A model generated the notes under the pieces. The model worked only from the letters and a program-made list of their open reading frames with translations. It was not told the origin of the DNA and did not search any database. 64,000 nucleotides of DNA, from NCBI RefSeq assembly GCF_042681025.1, contig NZ_JBHUER010000006.1, positions 1 through 64,000 of the forward strand. Direction: 5' to 3'. A program made the translations under genes and the position numbers. Positions 10,159-19,133 of the stretch are shown here, piece by piece (the stretch's first letter is position 1; each line of letters opens with the position of its first letter). This DNA comes from Methylopila henanensis. Its GTDB lineage: Bacteria > Pseudomonadota > Alphaproteobacteria > Rhizobiales > Methylopilaceae.

Positions 10159-11243
10159 GCCGCGGCGTCCTCTGCGGCGAGCAGGCGGGCGCGCTGCTCG
10201 GCGGCGAGCGCGTCGATCAGCTCGCCCAGCGCCTCGCCCGCGATCACGTCGTCGAGCTTGTAGAGCGTGAGGTTGATCCGGTGGTCGGTGACGCGCCCCT
10301 GCGGGAAATTGTAGGTGCGGATGCGCTCGGAGCGGTCGCCGGACCCGACCTGGACGCGGCGGGCGTCGGCGCGGGCGACGTCGACCCGCTCGCGCTCGAT
10401 GTCGTAGAGTTTTGCGCGCAGCAGCGCGATGGCTCGGGCACGGTTCCTGTGCTGCGAGCGCTCGTCCTGCACCGCGACCGCGATGCCGGTCGGCAGATGC
10501 GTGACGCGCACGGCGGATTCGGTCTTGTTGACGTGCTGGCCGCCGGCGCCTTGCGCCCGGAACACGTCGAAGCGCAGCTCCGAGTCGTCCAGCGCGACGT
10601 CGACCTCCTCCGCCTCGGGCAGCACCGCGACCGTCGCCGCCGAGGTGTGGATCCGACCCGAGCCCTCGGTCGCGGGCACCCGCTGCACGCGGTGCACGCC
10701 GGATTCGAACTTCAGCCGGCCATAGGCCCCCGCGCCGGCGATCTCGGCGACGATCTCCTTGTAGCCGCCCATCGCGCCCTCGCTCGCGGACAGCACCTCG
10801 ACCTTCCAGCCGCAGGAGTCGGCGTAGCGCTGATACATCCGGAACAGATCGCCCGCGAACAGCGCGGCCTCGTCTCCGCCGGTGCCGGCCCGAACCTCGA
10901 GGATCACGCCGCGGGCGTCGGCCTCGTCCTTGGGCAGCAGCTCGAGCTGCAGCGCCGAAGCCGCCGCGTCGCGGCGGGCGGCGGCCTCCTCGCGCTCGGA
11001 GGCGGCGAAGGCGCGCAGATCCGCGTCGCTCTGGGGATCGGCGGCGATCTGGTCGAGATCGGCGATCTCGGTCTCGATCGCGCGCAGCGCGTCGATCGCC
11101 TCGACGACCGGCGCGAGATCGGCCCGCTCGCGCCCGAGCTTCGCCAGCGCGGCGCCGTCGGTGGTCGCGCCGAGCGCATGCTCCACGGCGGCGAACCGCT
11201 CGAGCACGGCGTCGAGCCGTTCGTTCGGAAGATCGACGGTCAC
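10155..11243 (-). CDS. prfA: Peptide chain release factor 1
   Basis: RF1 recognises UAA and UAG stop codons and triggers peptide release at the ribosome. The 362 aa match the family. The codon-reading PAT tripeptide is present (RVPATEGSGRIHTS), distinguishing it from RF2. GGQ is at 234-236 (GAGGQHVNKTES). The start is taken as GTG 11243, which reads VTVDLPNERLDAVLERF. This GTG overlaps the TGA of ptsP as GTGA, and the prfA stop overlaps prmC, so the three genes are translationally linked. The frame is open further upstream, but that part lies inside ptsP and encodes no RF1-like sequence. Confidence 0.95.
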   Translation of the reverse strand: MTVDLPNERLDAVLERFAAVEHALGATTDGAALAKLGRERADLAPVVEAIDALRAIETEIADLDQIAADPQSDADLRAFAASEREEAAARRDAAASALQLELLPKDEADARGVILEVRAGTGGDEAALFAGDLFRMYQRYADSCGWKVEVLSASEGAMGGYKEIVAEIAGAGAYGRLKFESGVHRVQRVPATEGSGRIHTSAATVAVLPEAEEVDVALDDSELRFDVFRAQGAGGQHVNKTESAVRVTHLPTGIAVAVQDERSQHRNRARAIALLRAKLYDIERERVDVARADARRVQVGSGDRSERIRTYNFPQGRVTDHRINLTLYKLDDVIAGEALGELIDALAAEQRARLLAAEDAAA

Positions 11244-13516
11244 GGTTCGACCTGCAGTCCCCGCTTCGCGGCGTAGGCGCCGAGCGCGGCCCGCAGGCTG
11301 GTCGGCCCGTCCGCAGCGGCGAGCAGCGGATCGACCAGGGCGCGCAGCTCGCCGACGTCGAGGTCGAGCAGCGCGGCCTTCACCGGGCCGACCGCCGCGG
11401 GAGAAACCGACATCGAACGGTATCCGATCGCGACCAGCGTCATCGCCTCCAGCGGCCGCGCCGCCATCTCCCCGCACAGCGTCACCAGCGTGCCGTGGCG
11501 CCGGCCGACCTCGGCCACCTGCCGTAGCGCACGCAGGAACGCGACGTCGAGCGTGTCGAAGCGGTTCGCGACGCGCGCATTGCCGCGGTCCACCGCGTAG
11601 AGGAACTGCATCAGGTCGTTCGAGCCGACCGACATGAAGTCGACGCGGCGCGCGATCTCGTCGAGGTTGAACAGCAGCGACGGCACCTCGACCATGACGC
11701 CGAGCCGGATCTGCGCCGGCGGGCGATGGCCGTGGGTTTCGAGCCGCGCGCGCTCGCGCTCCACGACGGAGCGCGCCTCGTCGAACTCGGCGACCGAGGC
11801 GACCATCGGGAACATGATGCGCAGCTCGCGGCCGGAGGCGGCGCGCAGCATCGCGCGCACCTGCGTCCTCAGCAGCGCCGGCCGGTCGAGCCCGAGCCGG
11901 ATCGCGCGCCAGCCGAGCGCGGGGTTCTCCTCCGGCTCCTGGCGCATGTAGGGGAGGATCTTGTCGCCGCCGACATCGAGGGTGCGGAAGCTGACGGGCT
12001 TTCCTCCCGCCGCGTCGAGCACCGACCGGTACAGCGCCTCCTGGACCGAGGTCTTCGGCAGCGAGGAGGCCACCATGAACTGCAGCTCGGTGCGGAACAG
12101 GCCGACGCCGTCGGCGCCGGTCTCCTCGATGTGCGGCAGGTCCACCAGCAGGCCGGCGTTGAGCAGCAGCGAGACGTCCACGCCGTCGCGGGTGCGGGTC
12201 GGCACGCCGCGGAGCGCGCGGTACTGCTCCTGGCGGCGGGCGCGGAACCGGACCTTGTCGGCGTAGGAGCGCTCGACGTCGGGCGTCGGGCGCACATGGA
12301 CCTCGCCCGAGACGCCGTCGACGATGATCGGATCGCCGGCCTCCACCAGCCCGGTCGCGTTCTCGAGCTGGCCGACGGCGGCGATGCCGAGCGCGCGGGC
12401 CACGATCGCCACGTGGCTGGAGCCGGAGCCCTCCTCCAGCACCAGCCCGCGCAGGCGCGAGCGGTCGTAGTCGAGCAGCGCCGCCGGTCCCATCGAGCGC
12501 GCCACGACGATGGCGTTCTCCGGCAGTTCGGTCACCGCGGGAGCCATGCCCTGCCCCGGCGAGGTCAGCTCGCGCAGCAGGCGGTTCGCGAGGTCGTCGA
12601 GGTCGTGCAGGCGCTCCCGGAGATAGGGGTCGGTCTGGCGCTGCATGCGCGCGCGGGTGTCGGACTGGACGCGCTCGACGGCGGCCTCGGCGGTGAGGCC
12701 GGTCAGCACCGCCTCCTGCAGCCGCTTGCCCCAGCCGCGGTCGTTCGCGAACATGCGGAACGCCTCGAGCACGTCACGGTGCTCGCCGGCGCGGGCGACG
12801 TCGCCCTCGTCGAGCAGCACGTCGATCGACGCCCGGAGATTGGCGAGCGCCGCGTCGAGGCGCTTGAGTTCGGCGTTGGCGTCCTCGGCGATGAAGTTCT
12901 TCACCACCACGCGCGGCTCGTGCAGCACGACGTGGCCGAGGCCGATGCCCTCCGACAGCGCGACGCCGCCGGCATGGGTGGGCCGCCGCCCCACCGGCTC
13001 GACGCCGCCGCCGGGCGTCGCGAGCTCGCCGCTCGCGATCATCTCGGCGATGACCATCGCCGTCGTCTGCAGCGCCTCGATCTCCTCGTCGGAGTAGGAG
13101 CGGTGCGCCTTGTTCTGCACCACCAGCACGCCGAGCGTGTTGCCCGCGCGCAGGATCGGCACGCCCATGAACGAGTGGTAGATCTCCTCGCCCGTCTCCG
13201 GCTTGTAGGAGAAGGACGGGTGCGACTGCGCGTCGGACAGGTTGACCGGCTCGGCCTCGTCCGCGACGAGGCCGACGAGGCCCTCGCCCTTGCGCATGGT
13301 CGTCAGGTGGACGGCGGCGCGGTTCAGGCCTTCGGTGGCGTAGAGCTCGAGGTCGCCGTCGACGCGCAGCACGTAGACCGAGCAGACCTCGGCCACCATG
13401 TTGGCGGCGATCAGAACGACGATGCGGTCGAGGCGCTCCTGGGCCGTGACCGGCTCCGCCATGACCTCCCGCAGCCGGCGCAAAAGCACGCGCGGGCCGC
13501 CATACGCGCCTCGCAT
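11240..13516 (-). CDS. ptsP: PTS-Ntr phosphoenolpyruvate phosphotransferase (EI-Ntr)
   Basis: Enzyme I of the nitrogen-related phosphotransferase system. It takes phosphate from PEP and passes it to NPr and then EIIA-Ntr, a signalling chain linked to nitrogen, potassium and carbon status rather than sugar import. The N-terminal GAF domain spans about 20-165, the sensory part specific to EI-Ntr. The phosphohistidine swivel domain carries the GSGSSHVAI motif with H368, and the C-terminal PEP-binding TIM barrel covers about 440-730. The 758 aa fit. ATG 13516 has GGAGAG just upstream. It lies 70 nt downstream of lysC and overlaps prfA, an order common in Rhizobiales. Confidence 0.95.
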   Translation of the reverse strand: MRGAYGGPRVLLRRLREVMAEPVTAQERLDRIVVLIAANMVAEVCSVYVLRVDGDLELYATEGLNRAAVHLTTMRKGEGLVGLVADEAEPVNLSDAQSHPSFSYKPETGEEIYHSFMGVPILRAGNTLGVLVVQNKAHRSYSDEEIEALQTTAMVIAEMIASGELATPGGGVEPVGRRPTHAGGVALSEGIGLGHVVLHEPRVVVKNFIAEDANAELKRLDAALANLRASIDVLLDEGDVARAGEHRDVLEAFRMFANDRGWGKRLQEAVLTGLTAEAAVERVQSDTRARMQRQTDPYLRERLHDLDDLANRLLRELTSPGQGMAPAVTELPENAIVVARSMGPAALLDYDRSRLRGLVLEEGSGSSHVAIVARALGIAAVGQLENATGLVEAGDPIIVDGVSGEVHVRPTPDVERSYADKVRFRARRQEQYRALRGVPTRTRDGVDVSLLLNAGLLVDLPHIEETGADGVGLFRTELQFMVASSLPKTSVQEALYRSVLDAAGGKPVSFRTLDVGGDKILPYMRQEPEENPALGWRAIRLGLDRPALLRTQVRAMLRAASGRELRIMFPMVASVAEFDEARSVVERERARLETHGHRPPAQIRLGVMVEVPSLLFNLDEIARRVDFMSVGSNDLMQFLYAVDRGNARVANRFDTLDVAFLRALRQVAEVGRRHGTLVTLCGEMAARPLEAMTLVAIGYRSMSVSPAAVGPVKAALLDLDVGELRALVDPLLAAADGPTSLRAALGAYAAKRGLQVEP

Positions 13517-13586
13517 CTTCCGCTCTCCGGATCGGGGGCCGCCCCTTGCCTCCGCGGCCGGGGCCGCGTCGTCAAGCCTGCCGCGG

Positions 13587-14840
13587 TCAGGCCTTGTCGA
13601 GCCCGTATACCGAATGGAGCGTTCGGACGGCAAGCTCGGTGTAGGCCGCGTCGATGAGCACCGAGATCTTGATCTCGGACGTGGTGATGGCGCGGATGTT
13701 GACGCCGCGCTTCGCCAGCGCCTCGAACGCCTGGGCCGCAACGCCGGCGTGGCTGCGCATGCCGATGCCGATGACCGACACCTTGCAGACGTCGGCCGCG
13801 GTGTTCAGCAGCGTGAAGCCGATCTCCGCCTTGCGGGTCTCGAGGATCTCCAGCGCGCGCGCCTGGTCGGAGGTCGGCAGCGTGAAGGTGATGTCGGTGG
13901 TGCGGCCGTCCTCGGAGATGTTCTGGACGATCATGTCCACGTTGATCGCCGCTTCGGCCAGCGGGCCGAACACGCCCGCGGCGACGCCCGGCTTGTCCTC
14001 CACCCGGCGGAGCGTGATCTGGGCCTCGTCCTTGGAATAGGCGATGCCGGTGACGACCTGATGTTCCACGATCTCGTCCTCGTCGCAGATGAGCGTTCCG
14101 GGGGGCAGGCCGTTGGGGCCGACCTGCGGCGCGTCCGGCGCGTCGAAGCTCGACCGCACGAACACCCGGACCTTGTGCACCATGGCCATCTCGACCGAGC
14201 GCACCTGAAGCACCTTGGCCCCGAGCGAGGCCATTTCGAGCATCTCCTCGAAGGCGATGCGGTCGAGCCGCTGGGCCTTCGGGACAATGCGGGGATCGGT
14301 CGTGTAGACGCCGTCGACGTCGGTGTAGATGTCGCAGCGGTCGGCGCCCACCGCGGCCGCGATCGCCACCGCGCTGGTGTCGGAACCGCCGCGCCCGAGC
14401 GTCGCGATGCGGTTGTCGGGGGCGAGGCCCTGGAAGCCGGCGATCACCGGCACCTGCCCGTCCGTCAGCCGCGAGACGAGCGCGGAGCCGTCGATCGATT
14501 CGATGCGGGCGGAGCCGTGGGTCTTGTCGGTGAGCAGCGGGATCTGCCAGCCCTGGAAAGAGCGCGCCGGCACGCCCATGCCCTGCAGCACGATCGCGAG
14601 CAGGCCGGACGTCACCTGCTCGCCCGAGGCGACGATGGCGTCGTATTCTCGGGCGTCGTGGATCGCGCCGGCCTCGCGGGTCCAGGCGACGAGCTGGTTG
14701 GTGGCGCCCGCCATGGCCGAGACCACGACCGCGACCTCGTGTCCGGCGTCGACCTCGCGTTTGACATGGGCGCCGACGTTGCGGATGCGCTCCACGTTCG
14801 CGACGGACGTGCCGCCGAACTTCATTACGATGCGGGCCAT
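13587..14840 (-). CDS. lysC: Aspartate kinase
   Basis: Catalyses ATP-dependent phosphorylation of aspartate, the first step to lysine, threonine, methionine and diaminopimelate. The 417 aa match the monofunctional class. The N-terminal amino-acid kinase domain opens with MARIVMKFGGTSV, the KFGGTS signature, and two ACT domains fill the C-terminal 150 residues (around VTGIAYSKDEAQITL and VSVIGIGMRSHAGV) for feedback inhibition by lysine and threonine. ATG 14840 is the family start; the long upstream frame runs antisense through ubiG. It is divergent from ubiG with a 117-bp shared promoter region, and probably the first gene of the lysC-ptsP-prfA-prmC run. Confidence 0.96.
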   Translation of the reverse strand: MARIVMKFGGTSVANVERIRNVGAHVKREVDAGHEVAVVVSAMAGATNQLVAWTREAGAIHDAREYDAIVASGEQVTSGLLAIVLQGMGVPARSFQGWQIPLLTDKTHGSARIESIDGSALVSRLTDGQVPVIAGFQGLAPDNRIATLGRGGSDTSAVAIAAAVGADRCDIYTDVDGVYTTDPRIVPKAQRLDRIAFEEMLEMASLGAKVLQVRSVEMAMVHKVRVFVRSSFDAPDAPQVGPNGLPPGTLICDEDEIVEHQVVTGIAYSKDEAQITLRRVEDKPGVAAGVFGPLAEAAINVDMIVQNISEDGRTTDITFTLPTSDQARALEILETRKAEIGFTLLNTAADVCKVSVIGIGMRSHAGVAAQAFEALAKRGVNIRAITTSEIKISVLIDAAYTELAVRTLHSVYGLDKA

Positions 14841-14957
14841 GGACGGGATCGGACTCGAGACTGGCGGACGGCCGGGCGCGAAAAACCCGCGTCCGGAAAA
14901 AGGCGCGTATAGATAGCCGCCGGCCTTGGCCGACACAACGCCGGAGACGAGCCTTCG

Positions 14958-15704
14958 ATGACGACGCCTGACGCCGCCAGTCTCGACCGCGACGAAGTCG
15001 CCCGTTTCGACGCGCTGGCGTCGCGCTGGTGGGACCCCGACGGCCCCATGAAGCCGCTCCACCGCTTCAACCCGGCCCGCGTCGCGATCTTCCGGGACGC
15101 CGCCGCGGCGCGGTTCGGGCGCGACGCGCGCGCGATCCGGCCGCTCGGCGGGCTGACGCTGCTCGACGTCGGCTGCGGCGCCGGCGTGCTGGCCGAGCCG
15201 CTGGCCCGGCTTGGGGCGGAGGTGACGGGGATCGATCCGGCGGCCGACCTCATTCCGGTCGCCGAGGCGCACGCGGCCGAGGCCGGCCTCGCCATCGCCT
15301 ACCGCGCGGCGGCGGCCGAGACGCTGGTCGGGGAAGGCGCCGCGTTCGACGTCGTCGTCGCCTCGGAGGTGGTCGAGCACGTCAACGACGTGCCCGGCTT
15401 CGTCGCGACGCTCGCAAAGCTGGTGAAGCCCGGCGGGCTGCTGCTGCTGTCGACCATCAACCGCACGGCGCTCGCCCATGCGCTCGTCATCGTCGGGGCG
15501 GAGTACGTGCTGCGCTGGCTGCCGAGGGGCACCCACACCTACGAGAAGTTCGTCACCCCGGACGAGCTCACGGCGGCCTGCGCCGCGGCGGGGCTGGAGC
15601 GCACGGAGCTTCGCGGCATCCGCTTCAATCCGCTCCGCAACGTCTGGACGCCGAGCTCCGACACCGCGGTGAACTACGCGCTCGCGGCCGCAAGGCCCGG
15701 CTGA
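14958..15704 (+). CDS. ubiG: Ubiquinone O-methyltransferase UbiG
   Basis: A bifunctional SAM-dependent enzyme that performs both O-methylations of ubiquinone biosynthesis (2-polyprenyl-6-hydroxyphenol and 3-demethylubiquinol steps). The 248 aa carry a class I methyltransferase fold with motif I LLDVGCGAGVLAEPLARLG around D70, and the family signature at the N-terminus, DEVARFDALASRWWDPDGPMKPLHRFNP. The C-terminus, RGIRFNPLRNVWTPSSDTAVNYALAA, is also typical. Its last 31 bp overlap the 3' end of the convergent transglutaminase gene. Confidence 0.95.
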   Translation: MTTPDAASLDRDEVARFDALASRWWDPDGPMKPLHRFNPARVAIFRDAAAARFGRDARAIRPLGGLTLLDVGCGAGVLAEPLARLGAEVTGIDPAADLIPVAEAHAAEAGLAIAYRAAAAETLVGEGAAFDVVVASEVVEHVNDVPGFVATLAKLVKPGGLLLLSTINRTALAHALVIVGAEYVLRWLPRGTHTYEKFVTPDELTAACAAAGLERTELRGIRFNPLRNVWTPSSDTAVNYALAAARPG

Positions 15705-16588
15705 ACGCCCTCGTCCTCGACGGGGACGACGTCGACCGAATGCCGGGTCTTCTGCGGGCCCGCCGTGATCAGCACCCCGTCGATGGGCGCGACGTCGGAA
15801 TAGTCGCGCCCGACCGCCACCACCACATGGTCGTTCAGCACGGTCATGGCGTTGGTCGGATCGAACCCGCGCCAGCCGAGCTCGTGCCCGAGCCAGACGT
15901 TGACCCAGGCGTGCATGGCGTCGGCGCCGGCGAGCCGCGGCTTGCCCTCGGGCGGAATGGTGCGCAGGAAGCCGCTGACATAGGCCGCCGGAACGCCGAT
16001 GCCGCGCAGGCTCGCGATCATGATGTGCGCGAAATCCTGACAGACGCCCTCGCGCGCGGCGAAGGCCTCCAGCACGGGCGTGTCGACCGTGGTCGCGCCG
16101 GGCTTGTAGGTGAAGTCCTTCCGGATCTGTTCGGCGAAGCGCAGCATCGCCGCGCCGACCGGCGCCGCCGGGTCGATCATCTCGCGGGCGTAGTCGGTCA
16201 GCGGCTCCGACAAGCGCACGATGCGGCTGTCGCCGAGATAGTGCATCGGCCCCCGCCCGGTCGTGTCGCGCGCCACGAAGGCGGCCTCGGCGATCTCGGC
16301 GACCGACGGCGTGGCGTCGAGATCGGGAAGCTCGCGCGTGACCTTCACCCGCGCCTTCATGGTGACGGACAGCGCCTCGTGCGGCGGGAACAGCAGCACA
16401 TGGTCGAGCGCGTTGCCGAAGAAATCCTGCTCGCGCAGCGTCTCGTCGGGCCGCGGTCGGATGGCGAGCTGGGTCGAGAGCGTCTCCTGCCCGAGCTCGA
16501 CGCTCGGGCGCACGCGCAGGATGTGCCGCGCGTCCTTGACCTCGGACGGGTAGTCGTAGGCGATGACGAGCTCGAGGTCGTAGATCAT
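15674..16588 (-). CDS. Transglutaminase-like protein of the ATP-grasp/alpha-E cluster
   Basis: A 304-aa cysteine-type transglutaminase-superfamily protein. A bacterial transglutaminase N-terminal beta-domain (about 1-90) precedes the core with an intact triad: C183 in EGVCQDF, H226 in ADAMHAW and D243 in WRGFDPTN. Such enzymes act as peptidases, amidases or amide transferases; the substrate is unknown. The start MIYDLELVIAYDYPSE at 16588 overlaps the upstream gene by 4 nt (ATGA), so the two are translationally coupled. There is no signal peptide, so it is probably cytoplasmic. It is the third gene of an operon with a permuted ATP-grasp/alpha-E fusion and DUF2126. Its 3' end overlaps the convergent ubiG by 31 bp. 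Confidence 0.9.
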   Translation of the reverse strand: MIYDLELVIAYDYPSEVKDARHILRVRPSVELGQETLSTQLAIRPRPDETLREQDFFGNALDHVLLFPPHEALSVTMKARVKVTRELPDLDATPSVAEIAEAAFVARDTTGRGPMHYLGDSRIVRLSEPLTDYAREMIDPAAPVGAAMLRFAEQIRKDFTYKPGATTVDTPVLEAFAAREGVCQDFAHIMIASLRGIGVPAAYVSGFLRTIPPEGKPRLAGADAMHAWVNVWLGHELGWRGFDPTNAMTVLNDHVVVAVGRDYSDVAPIDGVLITAGPQKTRHSVDVVPVEDEGVQPGLAAASA

Positions 16589-19035
16589 TCCGCCTCCAGC
16601 CGCTCGAAGCCCTGCTGCGGGGCGGCCGCGAAATAGCGCTGGGACAGCAGGTCGGAGATCGCGCCGCAGTCGGAGGCGACGCGCGTCAGGAAGGCCTCCG
16701 TCACCTCGTCGGCGTCGCCGGTCGCCAGCCGCACCTGCAGCCGCGCGGTGCGGCGGAACAGCGGATCGGGCGCCTCGCCGCGCCGCATCCCCGGCAGTTC
16801 GTCGAGCAGCGCCTTGATGGCGTTGACCTGGAAGGCGACCGAACGCGGATTCAGCGGGTCGAGCGCGACGAGGTCGAGCACGGTGGAGCGCGACAGGTCG
16901 ACCGAGTAGCGCCGGCGGTAGGTGACGCGGCTGTCGGTGAACTCGAGCAGCGCCTCGAGGCCGCCCTCGGGGATCCTGTTCGAGGCGAGCGCCGCCGCGA
17001 CCAGCGCCGTGTTCTGCGCGCGCTCCACCCGCCGGCCGCACTGCAGGAAGCGCCAGCCCGTGAACTGGTACATGTTGTCGTGCACGAGGCCGGCGAAGCC
17101 CGCGAGCCGCGTCAGCACGCCGCTCGCGAGCCCGACCAGGTCGCCCGGCTCCGGCGCGGCGCGGTAGGCCTCGATCATGTCGACGACCTCGCTCAGCACC
17201 CGCCAGCCGTCGGGCGAGAACCGGTCGCGGATGCGGGACGCCGTCGCGAAGGCCTGGCCCGCGAGCTCCAGCAGGCCGCCGGAGGCGTCGCCGACCATCG
17301 CCTCGACGCCGATCTCGGCGAGCAGCTCGCCGACCGCGGCCTCAAGCGCGCCGGCGCGCTCGCCCTCCGCCAGCCGGGCCGCGTGCAGGCGCACCAGCCG
17401 GGTCGCGGCTTCGGCGCGCTCCACGTAGCGGCCGAGCCAGAACAGGTTGTCGGCGGCGCGGGCGGGAGGCGCGCTCGGCAGACGGCGCGCGAAGCCCGCG
17501 CGGCGCTCCGTCAGCAGCGAGACCTGGCGCTCCTCGCGCTCGGACGGCACCCACACGTCGACCGAATGGCCGCCGGACTGCATCGACACCGCGAGCGGGT
17601 CGCGCGAGCTCGACACCCGCGCGAACCCGCCGGGCATCACCCGCCAGCCGTCCTCGCCGCGGGCGAGGAAGACGCGCAGCGTCACGGGCCGCGCCTGCAG
17701 CCGGCCCTCGACGAAGACCGGCGCGGTCGAAAGGCCGACGATCTCCTGCCCCACCACGTTGACGCCGTCGCCGGCGAGCTCGTCGAGCAGCCGGTCCGAG
17801 GCCGAGCGCCTGATGCCGAGGTCGAGCGGCTGGCGGCGCTCGCCGCCGCCCGAGGCCGGCGGAAACGCCGCCGCGAGCGACAGCCGGTCGCGGCGTTCGG
17901 AGACATAGGCGCGCTCCGCCTCCTGCCCGCACCACCAGGTGGCGACGGTCGGGAGCTTGAGCTCCTCGCCGAGCAGCGCGCGGGCGAGCGCCGGCTGGAA
18001 GGCGAGCAGCGCGCGGGTCTCCAGAATGCCCGAGCCCAGCGCGTTCACGAGCTCGACCGCGCCGGCGCGGACGGCGCGGACCAGCCCAGGCGTGCCGATG
18101 CGCGAGCGCGGGAACAGCTCCAGCGGATCGGCGAAGTCCGAATCGAGCCGCCGCCACAGCACGCGGATTGGCTTCGAACCGTCGACGGTGCGCACCTCGA
18201 CCGACGAGCCGTGCACGGCGAGGTCGCCGCCTTCGAGCAGCAGGAAGCCGAGATAGCGCGCAAGATAGGCGTGCTCGAAATAGGTCTCGTTGTGCGGCCC
18301 CGGCGTCAGCAGCGCCACGCGAAGACCGCGGGCGTCGTCGAGCCCGTAAAGCGTCTCGCGGAACTTCTGGAAGAAGCCCGCGATGCGCTGGATTTTCAGG
18401 TCGCGCGTGAGGTCCGGGAAGGCCCGCGAGGTCGCGACCCGGTTCTCGAGCGCGAAACCGGCGCCGGACGGCGCCTGCGTCCGGTCGCCCAGCACCCACC
18501 AGCGCCCGTCGGGCCCGCGCCCGAGGTCGACCGCGATGAAGCGGATCAGCGGCTGGCCCGAGCGGCCCTGGTCGGCGAGCGGCCGCAGGAACTCGGGGTT
18601 GCGCCCGAGGATGGCGGGCGGCAGCACGCCGTCGCGCACCAGCCGGCGCTCGCCGTAGAGGTCGCCGATCAGGCGCTCGAGGAACTCGGCGCGCTGGACG
18701 AGGCCCGCTTCGAGCTGCGCCCATTCGGACGCGCCGATGATCAGCGGCGGGTGCGCGAGCGGCCAGTCGCGGGTGTGGCGGCCGTCGTCGGCGCCGCCAT
18801 AGACCTGATAGAAGACGCCCGCCTCGCGCAGATATTGCGCGGCGCTGCCGAACCGGCGCGCCCGCTCCGCCTCGCTCATGCGCGCGAGCGCCGCGATCAG
18901 CGGCCGGTAATGGGGCCGCACCTGCCCGTCGGGACCGCGCATCTCGTCGTAGACGCCGGTGGGCGGCGCATATCCGCGCAACAGGTCGCCCGGAACGGCC
19001 CGCGGCGGCGCTTCGAGGGTCTTGGTGTCGGGCAC
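16585..19035 (-). CDS. Circularly permuted ATP-grasp fused to alpha-E domain
   Basis: A fusion of about 816 aa. The N-terminal part (about 1-480) matches circularly permuted ATP-grasp proteins (YDEMRGPDGQVRPHYRPL; FLRPLADQGRSGQPLIRFIAVDLGR; LLTPGPHNETYFEHAYLARYLG; RSRIGTPGLVRAVRAGAVELVN). The C-terminal ~310 residues, from about LGRYVERAEAATRLVRLHAA, match the all-helical alpha-E domain. In many genomes these are two separate genes. ATP-grasp ligases make acid-amine bonds through an acylphosphate, so formation of an amide or peptide bond is inferred; the substrate is unknown. GTG 19035 is proposed as the start because a longer frame would run antisense or out of frame through DUF2126. It overlaps the transglutaminase gene downstream by ATGA and lies 98 nt after DUF2126. 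Confidence 0.85.
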   Translation of the reverse strand: MPDTKTLEAPPRAVPGDLLRGYAPPTGVYDEMRGPDGQVRPHYRPLIAALARMSEAERARRFGSAAQYLREAGVFYQVYGGADDGRHTRDWPLAHPPLIIGASEWAQLEAGLVQRAEFLERLIGDLYGERRLVRDGVLPPAILGRNPEFLRPLADQGRSGQPLIRFIAVDLGRGPDGRWWVLGDRTQAPSGAGFALENRVATSRAFPDLTRDLKIQRIAGFFQKFRETLYGLDDARGLRVALLTPGPHNETYFEHAYLARYLGFLLLEGGDLAVHGSSVEVRTVDGSKPIRVLWRRLDSDFADPLELFPRSRIGTPGLVRAVRAGAVELVNALGSGILETRALLAFQPALARALLGEELKLPTVATWWCGQEAERAYVSERRDRLSLAAAFPPASGGGERRQPLDLGIRRSASDRLLDELAGDGVNVVGQEIVGLSTAPVFVEGRLQARPVTLRVFLARGEDGWRVMPGGFARVSSSRDPLAVSMQSGGHSVDVWVPSEREERQVSLLTERRAGFARRLPSAPPARAADNLFWLGRYVERAEAATRLVRLHAARLAEGERAGALEAAVGELLAEIGVEAMVGDASGGLLELAGQAFATASRIRDRFSPDGWRVLSEVVDMIEAYRAAPEPGDLVGLASGVLTRLAGFAGLVHDNMYQFTGWRFLQCGRRVERAQNTALVAAALASNRIPEGGLEALLEFTDSRVTYRRRYSVDLSRSTVLDLVALDPLNPRSVAFQVNAIKALLDELPGMRRGEAPDPLFRRTARLQVRLATGDADEVTEAFLTRVASDCGAISDLLSQRYFAAAPQQGFERLEAE

Positions 19036-19133
19036 GGCGGTTTCGGATGCTCCAGGCGTGGACGCATCATGGCGCCGGCGGCGGCCGATTGCGACCGTCT
19101 CCGGCGCCCGCGCCGCCGCTCGGGCCTGCGGCG

